From Brachyhypopomus gauderio (Eukaryota; Chordata; Actinopteri; Gymnotiformes; Hypopomidae): a stretch of 64,000 bases of DNA. The translations under genes were made by a program, and so were the position numbers. Under the pieces are notes generated by a model. That model saw nothing but the letters and a program-made list of their open reading frames with translations. It did no database searches and was not told the origin of the DNA. The DNA lies in NCBI RefSeq assembly GCF_052324685.1, contig NC_135222.1:15322373-15386372 (forward strand). Reading direction: 5' to 3'. Below are positions 31,857 through 43,440 of this stretch, one piece after another; the stretch's first letter is position 1, and each line of letters begins with the position of its first letter.

Positions 31857-32468
31857 TACACTCACCGGCCACTTTATTAGGTACACCTATCCAAATGCTC
31901 TTTAACACAAATTTCGAATCAGTCAATCACATGGCAGCAACTCAATGCATTTAGGCATGTGCACATGGCCAAGACAATCTGCTACAGTTCAAACCAAGCA
32001 TTCGAATGGGGAAGAAAGGTGATTTAAGTGATTTTGTACGTGTCATGTTTGTTGGTGCCAGATGGGCTGGTCTGAGTATTTCAGATCTGCTAATCTACAG
32101 GGATTTTTATGTTCAACCATCTCTAGGGTTTACAGAGAATGATCCAAAAAAGAGAAAATATCCAATCTCAGATTGGTTTCTTAAACACGACATTGAGTTC
32201 TCCATTCCCTCCACAGTCACACCAGATTTCAATCCAATAGAGCACCTTTGGGATGTGGCGGAACGGGAGATTCGCATTACGGATGTACAGCCGACAAATC
32301 TGCAGAAACTGTGTGACGCTATTGTGTTAATATGGACCAGACTATATGAGGAATGTTTCCAGTACCTTTTTGAATCTATGCCACAAAGGATTAAGGCAGT
32401 TCTGAAGGCAAAAGGGGGTCCAAACTGGTACTAGCAAGGTGTACCTAATAAAGTGGCCTGTTAGTGTA
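31857..32468 (+). mobile_element. Internally deleted Tc1/mariner element
   Basis: Ends CACTCACCGGCCACTTTATT and its inverted form AATAAAGTGGCC...AGTG are bounded by TATA, and both run into GGTACACCT. It is about 610 bp, less than half the usual size. Confidence 0.85.
32006..32434 (+). pseudogene. Deleted Tc1/mariner transposase
   Basis: A 142-codon open frame keeping the N-terminus (MGKKGDLSDFVRVMFVGARWAG) and the C-terminus (TPDFNPIEHLWDVAEREIR to RIKAVLKAKGGPNWY). The segment holding the first catalytic Asp and the QDN Asp is lost (the frame jumps from ENDPKKRK to YPISDWFLKHD). The PIEH Glu region remains. The frame is still open, but the product cannot be catalytic. Confidence 0.8.
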
Positions 32469-32547
32469 TATTTACATAAATATATTGCTATTGCAATTCT
32501 TCAGAAGCAGAAGCACTAACATAACATAAAGACACAATTAAAAGACA

Positions 32548-33866
32548 TTAATTTAGGTTTTTCATCAAATTTGATGACTGCAGTGCCTTATCAACATTTG
32601 GAACCAGTTTATGCTCAAAGTCCCATACCCTCGAATCATTAACTAGTTGCCCTTTGGTAAGATGTCCCTGTAGTGGTGTTCTCACATGAATAATATGACA
32701 CAGGTCAAAAGGTACATTATAAACATCTCCATATTGATGCAGGGTGGAATGCACTGATGTTTGTACTACTCTTCTTGGATTGATGATCATTTTTCTTGGG
32801 TTGAAGACATCTTTTCTGTCTGGTTCTCTATAAATGTGTTTCATAATATTGATGCCAGGTATGCTTCTCCATTTGGACCAGTTTAATCTACCAGTTTCCT
32901 CAAACTGTGTCTTGGGGAAAATGTGGTTCTCAACAAGAAATACATCCACATTGTTGTGTTCCTTTTGAAGATCCTCCATCAGTAAAGGAAGGTTAACATG
33001 TTTGTAAGGCATGATGATCTCATCAATGTCATTCAGAAGAACATATTTAGACTGATACATGTTTCTGTAAATGCACTCATTGAGCGTTACCAACTGGCCA
33101 TAATAGTGGAGGTCTCCGCCATGCTCTTTAAAGTTCCATCCTTTAGAAGGGTTAAGGAACTGGTCAATAGGCCATGAAACAATCTCCAGTATTCCTTCCC
33201 TCTTGTAATGCTGTAAGAGTTTCTCCAGGTCAGGACCACAGCTGCTGTTGTAGATCACTACATGTTGCACACCTAGAAGCTTATACATTTCCATGGATTG
33301 TGTAAATTGTAGAACGTTATTATAATTTGCAAACAGGTTTGAGATACATACAGTGTAGTTGAACCTAAATGATTTTGTGATCAGTGTGTTCTTTATTGGC
33401 AAAAGGTCTTTAGTGTGAATGTAGTGTGAACCTTTATACTGGTTGTAATGGCTACATGTGTTGCATTTTCAGTGTGTGCACCATGACACAGCACATCTGA
33501 AGCTGCATATGGAAAGCCAAAATGGTCACTGTGTATCTGGACTTCAGCCTTAGCGGATTGGCAGTCCTGGTCATCTTTACAATAGATGCAGTAAAGAGGC
33601 TGCAGATTGTCCCTCTTGATGATGCTGATAACTCGAATGGCCTTGTTGATTCTGTGATCGATGTATGCTGACACCATAAAATGTCCTGAGTGTTTAATGG
33701 GGGTTATGGAATTCAGAGAATGTTTGTCTGCTTCAAAACTACTAAGCTTATGGTCTGTTGGTAGTATAAAATTATATTTATCTTCAGAAAACTTTAGAAA
33801 CACTATGACAACTACAATCACTAAAAGTAAAAGAAAAATAAACAAGTTTAAATGGGCTCTTTCCAT
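32548..33866 (-). pseudogene. Glycosyltransferase family 92 (DUF23) gene, frameshifted
   Basis: A single coding exon of about 440 codons on the minus strand. Met at 33866 starts a type II membrane anchor (residues 7-26, NLFIFLLLLVIVVVIVFLKF), expected to hold the enzyme in the Golgi with its catalytic side in the lumen. The luminal part has the family's pattern: FMVSAYIDHR, then VCISNLFANYNNVLQF, EMYKLLGVQHVVIYN, a DxD-type metal and sugar-nucleotide motif in LLNDIDEIIMPY, and GHLTKGQLVNDSRVWDFEH near the end. Known members transfer galactose or related sugars; this enzyme's substrate is not predictable. The frame shifts between about 33400 and 33440, where a short near-duplicate of AGTGTGAA occurs. 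The partial copy at 26012-26281 keeps the frame at this point. It is either a young pseudogene or an allele/assembly error. Confidence 0.8.
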
Positions 33867-33902
33867 TGTAATCCAGAATTCCCTCAGAATCCCTTCAGTT
33901 AC

Positions 33903-33912
33903 CTGTAGATAA
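33903..33912 (-). other. Putative splice acceptor before the glycosyltransferase coding exon
   Basis: On the minus strand TTTTTTTATCTACAG lies about 37 nt upstream of the ATG; a pyrimidine tract followed by CAG fits an intron end, suggesting a non-coding first exon further upstream. Confidence 0.45.
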
Positions 33913-33922
33913 AAAAAAGAAT

Positions 33923-33924
<2 letters not shown>

Positions 33925-34018
<94 letters not shown>
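33925..34018. repeat. (TA)n microsatellite, about 95 bp
   Basis: Nearly pure alternating TA directly upstream of the glycosyltransferase exon. Confidence 0.95.
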
Positions 34019-34021
<3 letters not shown>

Positions 34022-34904
34022 TGGTGGGACCTTAACGCGTTAATTTTGATTAATTAATTACAGGAAAATTAATGAACTAAAAATATTAACGCATTTTAAC
34101 GCATGAGACACTTTTGCACCGTGGAATGTTTCTCAGTGCAGGAGTTACTACGAAACACAATGACCGACACGGAGGACTGAAACAGATGGGATGATATACA
34201 CTGAACAGGGGAGTGAAATGAGATTCAGGTGTGGGCACTCAAGATGGGGGCGGGACAGACACGAGGGAAAGCACAGAAATGGGGAAACTAGGCGGGACCA
34301 GGGAGGAGGGCGGAGCTGGACGTAACAAGTAAATTGTACATCTTAATGTAATAGTTTGACCATTGGGCCTAAAAACACAAATGGATGATTTTCACAGAGT
34401 AAGTGGTACTCGTTTGTGATCTCCCTCTCCTTTTGCCTGTCTGCATCATCCACTTTCTTTTGTCTCCGCTGAACTTTCTTGACCGTGATGAGGTGTAATA
34501 ACTCCTGATCCTGTTTGACCTTTGTCTCGTGTTTGTAAAAGCACTGAAAATTCATCTGGAGAACTCTTTCAGTTAATCTCTCAGCTTGACAGAGACTAGA
34601 AGTTTGTCGATGACTGCAGATGACAGCCGGCATTTCCCCCCCTCCTGAATGCCTCATCTTCTTTACCTTCTCACGTACATGAGACTATTTTGATGGCTTT
34701 CTCTTTTTTCCAATAACTGCTATACGAACAGGCTCCTCTATACCATCAAAACCGTTCATTTTTGCGGACTTTGAGAGTGAAAAACAAAATATATTTTAAC
34801 AAAGTGACAACAGGTCGCGTGCTATGATGTTTACATTCCATATCTGGTAGTGCACTGTGATTGGATGAGTGGAGATGTGGCATACTGCGGGAAATCAGGA
34901 TTGG
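34019..34904. other. hAT end-like sequence and unassigned DNA
   Basis: 34019 onward reads TAGTGGTGGGACCTTAACGC with ATTAATTAAT repeats, like the end of a fish hAT element. A 104-codon minus-strand frame at 34343-34657 (VKKVQRRQKKVDDADRQKER) is Lys/Arg-rich but matches nothing I recognise. Confidence 0.4.
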
Positions 34905-36035
34905 CGTTTGTTGAAGATTTACTGTGTGTACAGGAGACCAAGTAGAAGGGGAGCAAGGCCAGGAGCATTGGTGGTGGCTTCAAACTCTTCTATCATGGTA
35001 TAGACAGGAAGAGAAATGGAGTAGGGGTAATCCTGAATGATGAGTTTAGTAAGAGTGTAGAGGAGGTCAAGCGAGTAAGTGACAGGGTGATCTGTGTAAA
35101 GTTAGAGATTGATGGGGTGATGATGAATGTCATCAGTGCTTATGCTCCTCAGGTAGGTTGTGATGTGGAGGAGAAAGAAGAATTCTGGAGAGTTAGATGA
35201 AGTTGTTTTGCAGGTTCCTAAAGAAGAGAGAGTGGTTATTGGAGCAGATTTAAATGGACATGTTGGTGGAGGGAACAGTGGTGATGAGGAGGTGTTGGGT
35301 AGATATGGTGTTCATGTAAGGAATACAGAAGGACAATTGGTGGTAGATTTTGCTAAAAGGATAAAGATGGCTGTAGTTAACACTTACTTTAAGAAAAATG
35401 AAAAGCACAGGGTAACGTATAATAGTGGGGGAAGATGCACACAGGTCGACTATATCCTCTGTAGGAGGCAAAACCTGAAAGAGGTTTAGTGATTGCAAGG
35501 TGTTACCAGGGAAGAGTGTAGCTAAACAGCATAGGATGGTGATATGTAGGATGGTTTTGGAGGTGAAGAAGAGGAAGAGAGTGAGAGCGCAACCTAAGAT
35601 CAGGTGGTGGAAGTTAAAGGATGAGGACTGTGTTGTAAAATACAGGGATGAGGTGAGGCAGGTACTGGGTAATGGTGGTGGTGTTCTGGATACCTGGGAT
35701 GAGACTTCAAATGCAGTGAGGGATATGGCTAGGAAGGTACTTGGTGTGACCTCAGGACAAAGGAAGATAGACAAGGAGTCGTGGTGGTGGAATGAGGAAG
35801 TTCAGGAAAGTTTGAGAGGAAAGCGGTTGGCTATAAAGAATTGGGATTTTCAGCGAGATGAAAAAAGTAGACAGAGGTACAAGGAGATGTGTCATAAGGC
35901 AAAGAGAGCAGTGGCAGAAGATTGGCCAGACAGAGAAACCGTGATGGGCAGGATGTGCAGCAGGTTAGGATGATAAAGGATAAAGATGGAAATGTGTTGT
36001 CTGGTGAGGAGAGTGTCTTGGGAAGGTGGAAGGAA
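34905..36035 (+). pseudogene. LINE endonuclease relic (RTE-like)
   Basis: Translation on the plus strand gives LCVQETKWKGSKARS, then a frame break near 35200. It continues with VVIGADLNGHVGGGN (the GDFNAH-type catalytic block), VVNTYFKKNEKHRVTYNSGG and CTQVDYILC, followed by a stop at 35487-35489. It then runs into the linker toward reverse transcriptase (IRWWKLKDEDC, ESWWWNEEVQESL) and ends near 36035. No RT catalytic motif is present. The endonuclease of such elements nicks target DNA. At least two frame or stop lesions make it inactive. Confidence 0.75.
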
Positions 36036-36800
36036 GGAAGGTGGATTAAAACAAAACGTGCGCACAAATTACAGAAAACGTTCCCTCGTTTAATTTTTAT
36101 TTTTTACCCATGTCCCCTCCCGGGCTCCGTAGATTAGAGAAAGAAAGAAAACTAGGAGAGAGAGAAACCGAAGAAAGAAGTGTGTTCAGACTTTCTGGAG
36201 CGCTTTTATTTACTTTCCATTCGCTCTATAACAACGTTACGGTGCTGTTGCACTATATAGTGGTATAAACTGCAGCGTTTTAGTTTAGTTTTACTCGAAA
36301 ACTTTGAAGAGGCGGTTTGGCCGGACTGTGAGTATCAGAGCATAGCAGTGACTACGAGCTGGTGTCGCTGCATTTCCTCGCGCCTGTCTGGAGCGGCAAG
36401 GTCGGGCATCGTGTGCGAGTTAAACGTGGACAGTGCTTTGAACTTAGTCACGCACGGACTACGTTGTCGTGCGGCGTGAGTGCGAGGACTGCTGCGTTAC
36501 GCCTGGGATCTCCGTGAACTGTGATCTCTATGTGAACTGTGAGTAACGAGCCAATTGACTGGGTTGACCCTTTCAATTCACTTTCATTTTTGCTGTTCGA
36601 AGTGGAGTAATAAGTGCACCAACGTACTGGGCCCCAACGAAAAGCGCTTGAACTGTGTTATGGGTGTTCTTTTTCTCTCTCATTCGTTTCCTGTTTACTA
36701 AGCTAAGGGTTTAATACGTACTGTTTAAATCTAGGGTGGTTCTATTTGTGCATTCTATTTTATGTCATAAACCACGTTTAGGGAACACATATATAATATA
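36036..36800. other. Unassigned region, partly CpG-rich
   Basis: About 750 bp with CpG-rich stretches (36290-36500) that could be an LTR or a 5' leader. No frame or clear ends; the part at 38190-38515 could be its continuation across the Tc1 insertion. Confidence 0.35.
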
Positions 36801-38188
36801 CAGTGGGGAAAATAAGTATTTAGTCAGTCACCAATTGTGCAAGTTCTCCCACTTAAAAAGATGAGAGAGGCCTGTAATTGACATCATTGGTAGAACTCAA
36901 CTATGAGAGACAAAATGTGAAAAAATTGAGAAAATAATTTTGTCTGACTTTTAAAGAATTTATTTGCAAATAATGGTGGAAAATAAGTATTTGGTCACCT
37001 ACAAACAAGCAAGATTTCTGGCTGTCACAGACCTGTAACTTCTTTTTTAAGAGGCTCCTCTTTCCCCCACTCATTACCTGTATTAATGGCACCTATTTGA
37101 AGTCGTTAACAGTATAAAAGACACCTGCCCACAACCTCAAACAGTCACACTCCAAACTCCACTATGGTGAAGACAAAAGAGCTGTCGGACACCAGAAACC
37201 GAATTGTAGGCTGGGAAGACTACTTCTGCAATAGGCAAGCAGCTTGGTGTGAAGAAATCTACTGTGGGAGCAATAATCAGAAAATGGAAGACCTACAAGA
37301 CCACTACTAATCTCCCTCGATCTGGGGCTCCACGCAAGATCTCAGCCTGTGGGGTCAAAATTATCACAAGAACGGTGAGGAAAAATCCCAGAACCACAAG
37401 GGGGGATCTAGTGAATGACCTGCAGAAAGCTGGGACCAACATTACAAAGGCTACCATCAGCAACACACTACGACGCCAGGGACTCAGATCTTGCAGTGCC
37501 AGACGTGTCCCCCTGCTTAAGCCAGGCACGTCTGAAGTTTGCTAGAGAACATTTGGATGTTCCAGAAGAGTTTTGGGAGACTGTCATATGGTCAGATGAA
37601 ACCAAAGTAGAACTATTTGGTAAAAACACAACTCGTCGTGTTTGGAGGACAGTGAATGCTGAGTTGCATCCAAAGAACACCATACCAACTGTCAAGCATG
37701 GGGGTGGCAACATCATGCTTTGGGGCTGTTTCTCTGCAAAGGGACCAGGACGACTGGTCCGTGTACATGAAAGAATGAATGGGGCCATGTATTGTGAGAT
37801 TTTGGGTGCAAACCTCCTTCCATCAGCAAGGGCAATGAAGATGAAACGTGAGGAGATCTGCATGGAGGAATGGGCCAACATACCAGCAACAGTGTGTGCC
37901 AACCTTGTGAAGACTTACAGAAAATGTTTGACCTCTGTCATTGCCAACAGAGGAAATACAACAAAGTATTGAGATGAACTTTTGTTATTGACCAAATACC
38001 TATTTTCCACCATTATTTGCAAATAAATTCTTTAAAAGTCAGACAAAATGATTTTCTCAATTTTTTTTCACATTTTGTCTCTCATAGTTGAGGTCTACCT
38101 ACGATGTCAATTACTGGCCTCTCTCATCTTTTTAAGTGGGAGAACTTGCACAATTGGTGACTGACTAAATACTTATTTTCCCCACTGT
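36801..38188 (+). mobile_element. Tc1/mariner element with about 205-bp inverted repeats
   Basis: Bounded by TA on each side (36799-36800 and 38189-38190). The terminal repeats (36801 to about 37006 and about 37983 to 38188) begin CAGTGGGGAAAATAAGTATT and match almost throughout. The length (1,388 bp) is close to a full element, but the transposase is damaged. Confidence 0.92.
37163..37972 (+). pseudogene. Tc1/mariner transposase, frameshifted and internally deleted
   Basis: Starts [16 protein letters not shown], loses frame within about 30 codons, and regains it as [18 protein letters not shown] with the second helix-turn-helix ([23 protein letters not shown]). A second frame shift follows near 37500. 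The catalytic part has [16 protein letters not shown] (first Asp) and [18 protein letters not shown]. It then jumps from SARAMKMKR to [12 protein letters not shown], so the block holding the second Asp and the third acidic residue is deleted. It ends RGNTTKY. Catalysis is therefore impossible, while the ends look intact enough to be moved in trans. Confidence 0.88.
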
Positions 38189-38189
38189 A

Positions 38190-38552
38190 TATATTGAAGT
38201 GGGAGTGTTTTATTTACTTAAGACTTGATTTTGGATTTGAATTTATTCTTTTGTTTTATTCATATATCAGAAAATAAAAAGACAGGAAATTGCTCCATCT
38301 TTTATTTTCTACAAACCCCCTTGTGTGGGCTATTTCTTATGAATGTCTGCATTTACACCGTAGGGTTTAATGAAGTATTGAAACCGTTATGGAGGCACCC
38401 TTGTGTTATCTGTGAATCATTAACTTATTTAGCTAAAGGGTATCTGAAACTTCAATTCATTGTATTTTGAGATGTACGCCCCCTAAATTTATATTGGGCG
38501 CCTTTAGGGAGGGGTTACACATATATACATACATATATATATAATATAAAAT
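38190..38552. other. No gene seen
   Basis: AT-rich sequence ending in a short TA/CA-rich stretch before the LTR element. Confidence 0.4.
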
Positions 38553-38557
38553 TGTGC

Positions 38558-40051
38558 TGTGACGGGCAGGGTGTGCAAACTAAAAAGGAAGCGATCATGC
38601 CAAGTCTCAGGGAAAAAGGATGGTTTAAGCCGCTTAACCCCACAGGTGCGAGGACGACGGGCTACGATTCCTTGTCCGTCTGGGGTGTATGTGTGTGCAG
38701 GTTACCTCCCTGGGGCGTGGCTACGTCACCCCTAGAACCCCGTGGAAGGGTCTCCATCTTGTGCAGGAGCTCTTCAGACCGGAGCCCCATGGTCCCCAAA
38801 CATTCGGGGGCCCCAACCATCTAGGGAGGGGCTCTTTACAACCGGGCTCCGGTCACCCCACCACATAAGGGGGCTCCTGCCAGGTGGAGACCCCCACAAG
38901 GCCCAGGAACGCCACGATCCACCGCCAGGGAGAAGCACCTGCACATAAAACACAAATGCACACACCCACCCACACACACCAACACAAAACACAAACGCGC
39001 ACTACCCTGATCCCCCCTGCAAAGGGGGGGAAGGGTCTCCCTCAAATCAGGACAACCTCCCACTTACCTGGTCAGGGCCTCCCTCAGGAGCGACGCCCTC
39101 CGTGCCACTCCCCGTGGCACGGGACCACAGCTGGTCCTCCCCCAAACACACACACACTCCACAAGGGGAGGAGCATGCATGGAATTACAAGCAACAATTC
39201 ACAGGCACGCGAGGACAACACACACACGCAAAGACTAGACAAACAAAAAAACAGTGTACAAACAACGAACGAACGGGACCCACACATGCGCGCTCGGTAA
39301 TATTGTGACGCGCCGCTCAGGTTCGCAGTCGCTCCCCCACATAAAACACAAGACGAAAGGGGAACGAGTCGACAGTGACGAGCGGCACCAACGTCACACA
39401 CAAAACACTAAACATATAACACCACGAGCACGCACACTAATCCACATGCCCGTTCACATGTACACTTTACCCACACAACATGAAGAGTATTCCAGGGAAG
39501 ACGCCCTGGTCCTCGCCGTGCCACACACACAACACTAACGCACGGCGAAACTCTTCAGACAAACAAACAACAGACATGAAGAGCTTTCCCAGGGCAGACT
39601 GCCCTGGTCCTCGCCGTGCCACACACACACAAAAGCACAGCGGAGCTCTTCAAACAAAACACCACACAGTTAAACACTTACCACGAGATATGACCACGAA
39701 TGAAGGAGAAAGTAAAAGAGACTGGCGGCTTCCGAAAGTGGCTGGTTATTCTGTGACGGGCAGGGTGTGCGAACTAAAAGGAAGCGATCACGCCAAGTCT
39801 CAGGGAAAAAGGATGGTTTAATGAATAATGTGCGCAAACCAAAAACCCGTGAACTTATCCAAATTAAGAATATAGTAACCAGCGGTCAACTGGTACAAAG
39901 ACAAGACATATATAGACGAACAAACGACCCTCAGGTGAGACGGATCACGGGCTCCGCCCACCTGAGGCGGGACGAACACACCACCACACCCACAGGACAA
40001 GCTGCCGCTGTAGACGGGGGCGACCAGTAGGGGGCCCTCCGTACCGTGACA
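38558..40051 (-). mobile_element. Non-coding LTR element (family A) with 5-bp target duplication
   Basis: Bounded by TGTGC on both sides (38553-38557 and 40052-40056). The right LTR is full (39752-40051). The left one keeps only its first about 70 bp on the plus strand (TGTGACGGGCAGGGTGTGC onward). The roughly 1.1-kb interior is rich in C and CA (hexamers such as CACACA) and contains no gag or pol motif. It shares its interior near 39240-39751 with the copy at 50992-51590. Confidence 0.85.
39752..40051 (-). repeat. Full LTR of family A
   Basis: 300 bp; on the minus strand it begins TGTCACGGTACGG and ends CTGCCCGTCACA. It contains CTATATATG (TATA-like) and ATTAAA (poly(A) signal-like). It aligns along its length with the solo LTR at 48957-49236. 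Confidence 0.85.
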
Positions 40052-40056
40052 TGTGC

Positions 40057-41825
40057 TGTATAGTACCTTAATATCTCTAAAGAAGAACTAGTTGAGATAC
40101 TGAGTTAGGGTTCCTCTTCATCGTAAGGTGTCTAATAATATATTAATAATATCTGCTTCAATAATCTTTATTCTTGTAAGTAGGCTACTGAGAAAATAGT
40201 ATCACGTCTTGTACGTCTTGTATCTTACAGCACTTAACAATGAACACGTGAGGTATTACTAGCATGGACATTTCATATAATAATGGAAGTTCCCTGTCAT
40301 ACATGGTCATTTGTACTGAATATATATTTATTTTGTCATGTGTTAATGATTCTTTGAACGCCAGGGAACAGCACACACGAACGGCACTTGGGATCTTGAT
40401 GCAGGCCCGCGTGATATCAAACTGTGTTTCTGAGTTGTGCCAGATGAGGAGGTTATTTGTACACAGAGCTAGCAAATTACTAATGCATTTCAAACTGAAA
40501 TGCAGTACGTACAAATGGCGTCCTCCGTTTACTGTTTAGATCAATATAGTGTAAATATAATTAAATTGTGGGTTCGTATAAATGTCGCTTTTTAGATTAC
40601 CGTTTTAAAGATGAGCGTTGTTTTACTACAATGCTTCCGGAGGAACCTAGCCCTGGTTGTTAAGCCCAATTATAATAATTATCGCGAAGGGACTTAAACT
40701 ACATCGCTTTTGCTTTTGACCATCATCTTTCATTTATATGGGTAATTTCATTTTGAAAATTCTAGCAATGTAAAGGCAAATAAATCCATGTATACTTTGC
40801 TGTACTTCTAGCGACGAATTTACAACCGCACATTTTCTTCTTCTGAAAAACAAAATGTTTTGGGGGTAGTTTTAGAAGTACCAAGTTACAAATGTAAGTA
40901 CAAATCTAAATTAACTTACCGTAAAATGACATTTCGATCAAACCGTTATATACGCGCGTTTTACTTTTGTTTTCTTCCGTGCTTGGTTTGTGGCAGAGTA
41001 TGCAGTGAATGATACCGTAGTTATGTGATCTGACGTGTCTCGTTTATGTTATGAACTGAGCGCGCAAAGTGCAAGTCGTATCGGATTTAATTACATTTGA
41101 ACCGCAAACACTATACACACATACACTTTTTAGTGCACGTGAAACACTTAATTATAAAAAAAAAAATTTACATGCACATGTTGAATGAAATTTTACTTTT
41201 ATTTGTAACATTCTCTAAACGTGAGTTTTCAATGGAAAAAAAGTCACACCACCAACTGATAAAATCCATATCCAATATTAACTATATACAGTAATTGTTA
41301 AAGTTCCTTTACTTTTTCTCTTTTCGGCCTCTCCTTTCTTGACATTGTGATGCAATAAGTAAATCAACATAGGCTTACAATTACAGTTTTTCTCGATTGG
41401 CTTATTGTTTTGGAACATTCTGGAACTCAGTTTAAATGGCAGCAAAAAGCATGAGCTCCTAAACGAAAACAAACATTTAAGGTGTTTTCACCTAGATAAT
41501 TTTGAAATATAATCTATCGATGAGATAAAAAGATAGAAGAAACACCAGAGCATCTTCCGAGAACAAAACCGAAAGTTTATTTTTAACTACAGCCGAAACC
41601 GAGCGGAACTTCAGCAGCGCACCGGTAAGGCAGAGCAACGGCTCCGCGTTTCTAACGGCAACAAAGTAGCAGCGACCGGACAGTTCTTAGCAAGCGCTAA
41701 CACAACAAAAACAACAAAATAACGGTGCCGATACATACAACTGATAACAGACAGACAGACGGTTAAGGACAACATCACCCAAAAATGAAAAAAAAACGGT
41801 TTCCAACAGCCATTCGCTAAGTAGA
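40057..41825. other. Intergenic, no gene seen
   Basis: About 1.8 kb of mostly unique-looking sequence. Short frames on both strands show no recognisable domain. 41590-41760 is A-rich with AACAACAAAA words. Confidence 0.4.
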
Positions 41826-43225
41826 TGTGACCCCCTACTAAGAATACCAGGTTAAACGAGTGGATACACCACCTTGGGACTTACCTGGTATGGAGGGTGG
41901 AGCTGGGAGTCACGCTGCGTGGGTAGGCACGACTTTAAAAGTGTCGCGGGATTTGCCTCCAACTATCGTTTGGCTTATGGTCTGAGAGATACGCCGGTAG
42001 CACGCGAAGAGTTTTTACTAAGGTCCGTACGTTATTTATCGTTTGGCTTATGGTCCAAGAGATACGCCGGTAGCACGCGAAGAGTTTTTACTAAGGTCTG
42101 TACGTTATTTATCGTTTGGCTTATGGTCCGAGAGATACGCCGGTAGCACGCGAAGAGTTTTTACTAAGGTCCGCACCTCCGGGCACACGGAAGAGCGAAA
42201 GGTTGGGTTAACCAGATCTGATGCAGGTATGTGCTGTGTTTATAAAGTATTCACTGGCAGAATGGGTGAATGTCTATTAGTGCCATGTTTGCTTGTTGTT
42301 TAAATTATAGGAGTGTACATTTGTGGTTTTAGTGTGCTGCGGTTCGGACGGTCGTCCAGCGAGGCTCTGAGCGTTTTGTATAAAGTGAACCGGGTATGTG
42401 GCCTTGAACTTAGTATGCATCAGTGAGTCCCGAGTTATCGGTCGCAGTGAGCAGCAGCACTTATCGTTTGGGACAGAGGCTACGTTAATGCCCATGGGGG
42501 GGGGGGGGGGGGGGGGGAAGCCGAAAGGTGTTAATGTCATGTTTTTGTTTTACAGGCATGGTTTTCCCTACCAGTTGAAGCATTCACTGTTCTTTCCTTC
42601 CCGTTTAAAATTTTATAAATCAGTTTTTATTTTGTCTTAGTCGAGTGTTATTTCAGCGTGTCCATCTATTGTTGTAACAGGCCATTTCAGTGCTCAACCC
42701 GTAAGGACGTGTGCTTCGTCTATGACGTTGCCTAGAGTGAGTGACCAGCTTTGGGGCCCTTCCTTTTGCTAGTATGGTTCACGTGTGATTTATTTGCTGG
42801 TGTTGTAGTGAAGTTTGTAGTGTATACTTATTTATTGGATATTCTTTTGGTGTGTGTGTGTTTTATTTGCTTTGGTTGGGCCCTTTTAAGCTGGAGTACT
42901 TCAGGGAGTATACTCCATGGTGAGACGATCTAACTACACCCAATCGAGTAGATAATCAATATCTGGGGTTGTACTGATATTGTGTCCTGATAAATATTTG
43001 CTGTGAAATGTTTTTATATGATTGGATTCTGTAATAAAACCTTTTGAACGTCATTATCTCCATTCACCTCTGATATTCATATATCAGGCCTGGGTGGGAA
43101 TTGGTGGGATCGGCTAGTGGTTGGCCGCGGTAGGAGGGTGGTCGGGACTAACAGCGACTGATTTCTAGCTTATCCTACGTAAGTGAGGGAGTGTGTATGT
43201 GGCCCAGCTGGTAGCGGGGCTTACA
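41826..43225 (+). repeat. 5' LTR of Gypsy element 2
   Basis: Starts TGTGACCCCC and ends GGGGCTTACA; AATAAA at 43033-43038 is in the expected R region. It contains a three-copy 73-bp repeat (41962-42180) and a 22-base G run (42496-42517). The left edge is inferred only from the TGT start, since the 3' LTR is absent. Confidence 0.6.
41962..42180 (+). repeat. 73-bp tandem repeat, three copies, in the LTR U3 region
   Basis: CGTTTGGCTTATGG recurs at 41967, 42040 and 42113, exactly 73 bp apart; units are nearly identical. In LTRs, U3 repeats often act as enhancers; that role is inferred. Confidence 0.88.
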
Positions 43226-43229
43226 TTCT

Positions 43230-43247
43230 TGGCGCTGCAAGCAGGAG
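43230..43247 (+). other. Primer-binding site of Gypsy element 2
   Basis: TGGCGCTGCAAGCAGGAG begins 4 nt after the LTR end, as expected for a tRNA primer site. Confidence 0.6.
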
Positions 43248-43440
43248 CTTTTAAAGGTGAATGGGATTTTGATGATTAAGATTTTAAGTTGGAAGTTTTT
43301 TTATTTCGTGAAGGAAAGAACAGTGATTGTGTGAGAAGAACGGCACTGCATCACCGGACCGGCACGAAGAGGACGTGGGTGGTTGGAGTTTTTTTTTGTT
43401 TTTATACTTGGTGATCTCTGCTGTTTGCCTGTAGCCAAAG

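Noticed and set aside
34343-34657. Lys/Arg-rich minus-strand frame as a nuclear protein exon
   Set aside because: No family recognised and no splice sites that I could trust; left as unassigned sequence.
36290-36520. CpG-rich stretch as a promoter of a host gene
   Set aside because: No downstream exon could be recognised, and the stretch may equally be an LTR or LINE leader.
38884-39821. Overlapping plus-strand frames as CA-rich coding genes
   Set aside because: They arise from the CACACA/ACAC composition of the non-coding LTR element; His/Thr-rich translations are a composition effect.
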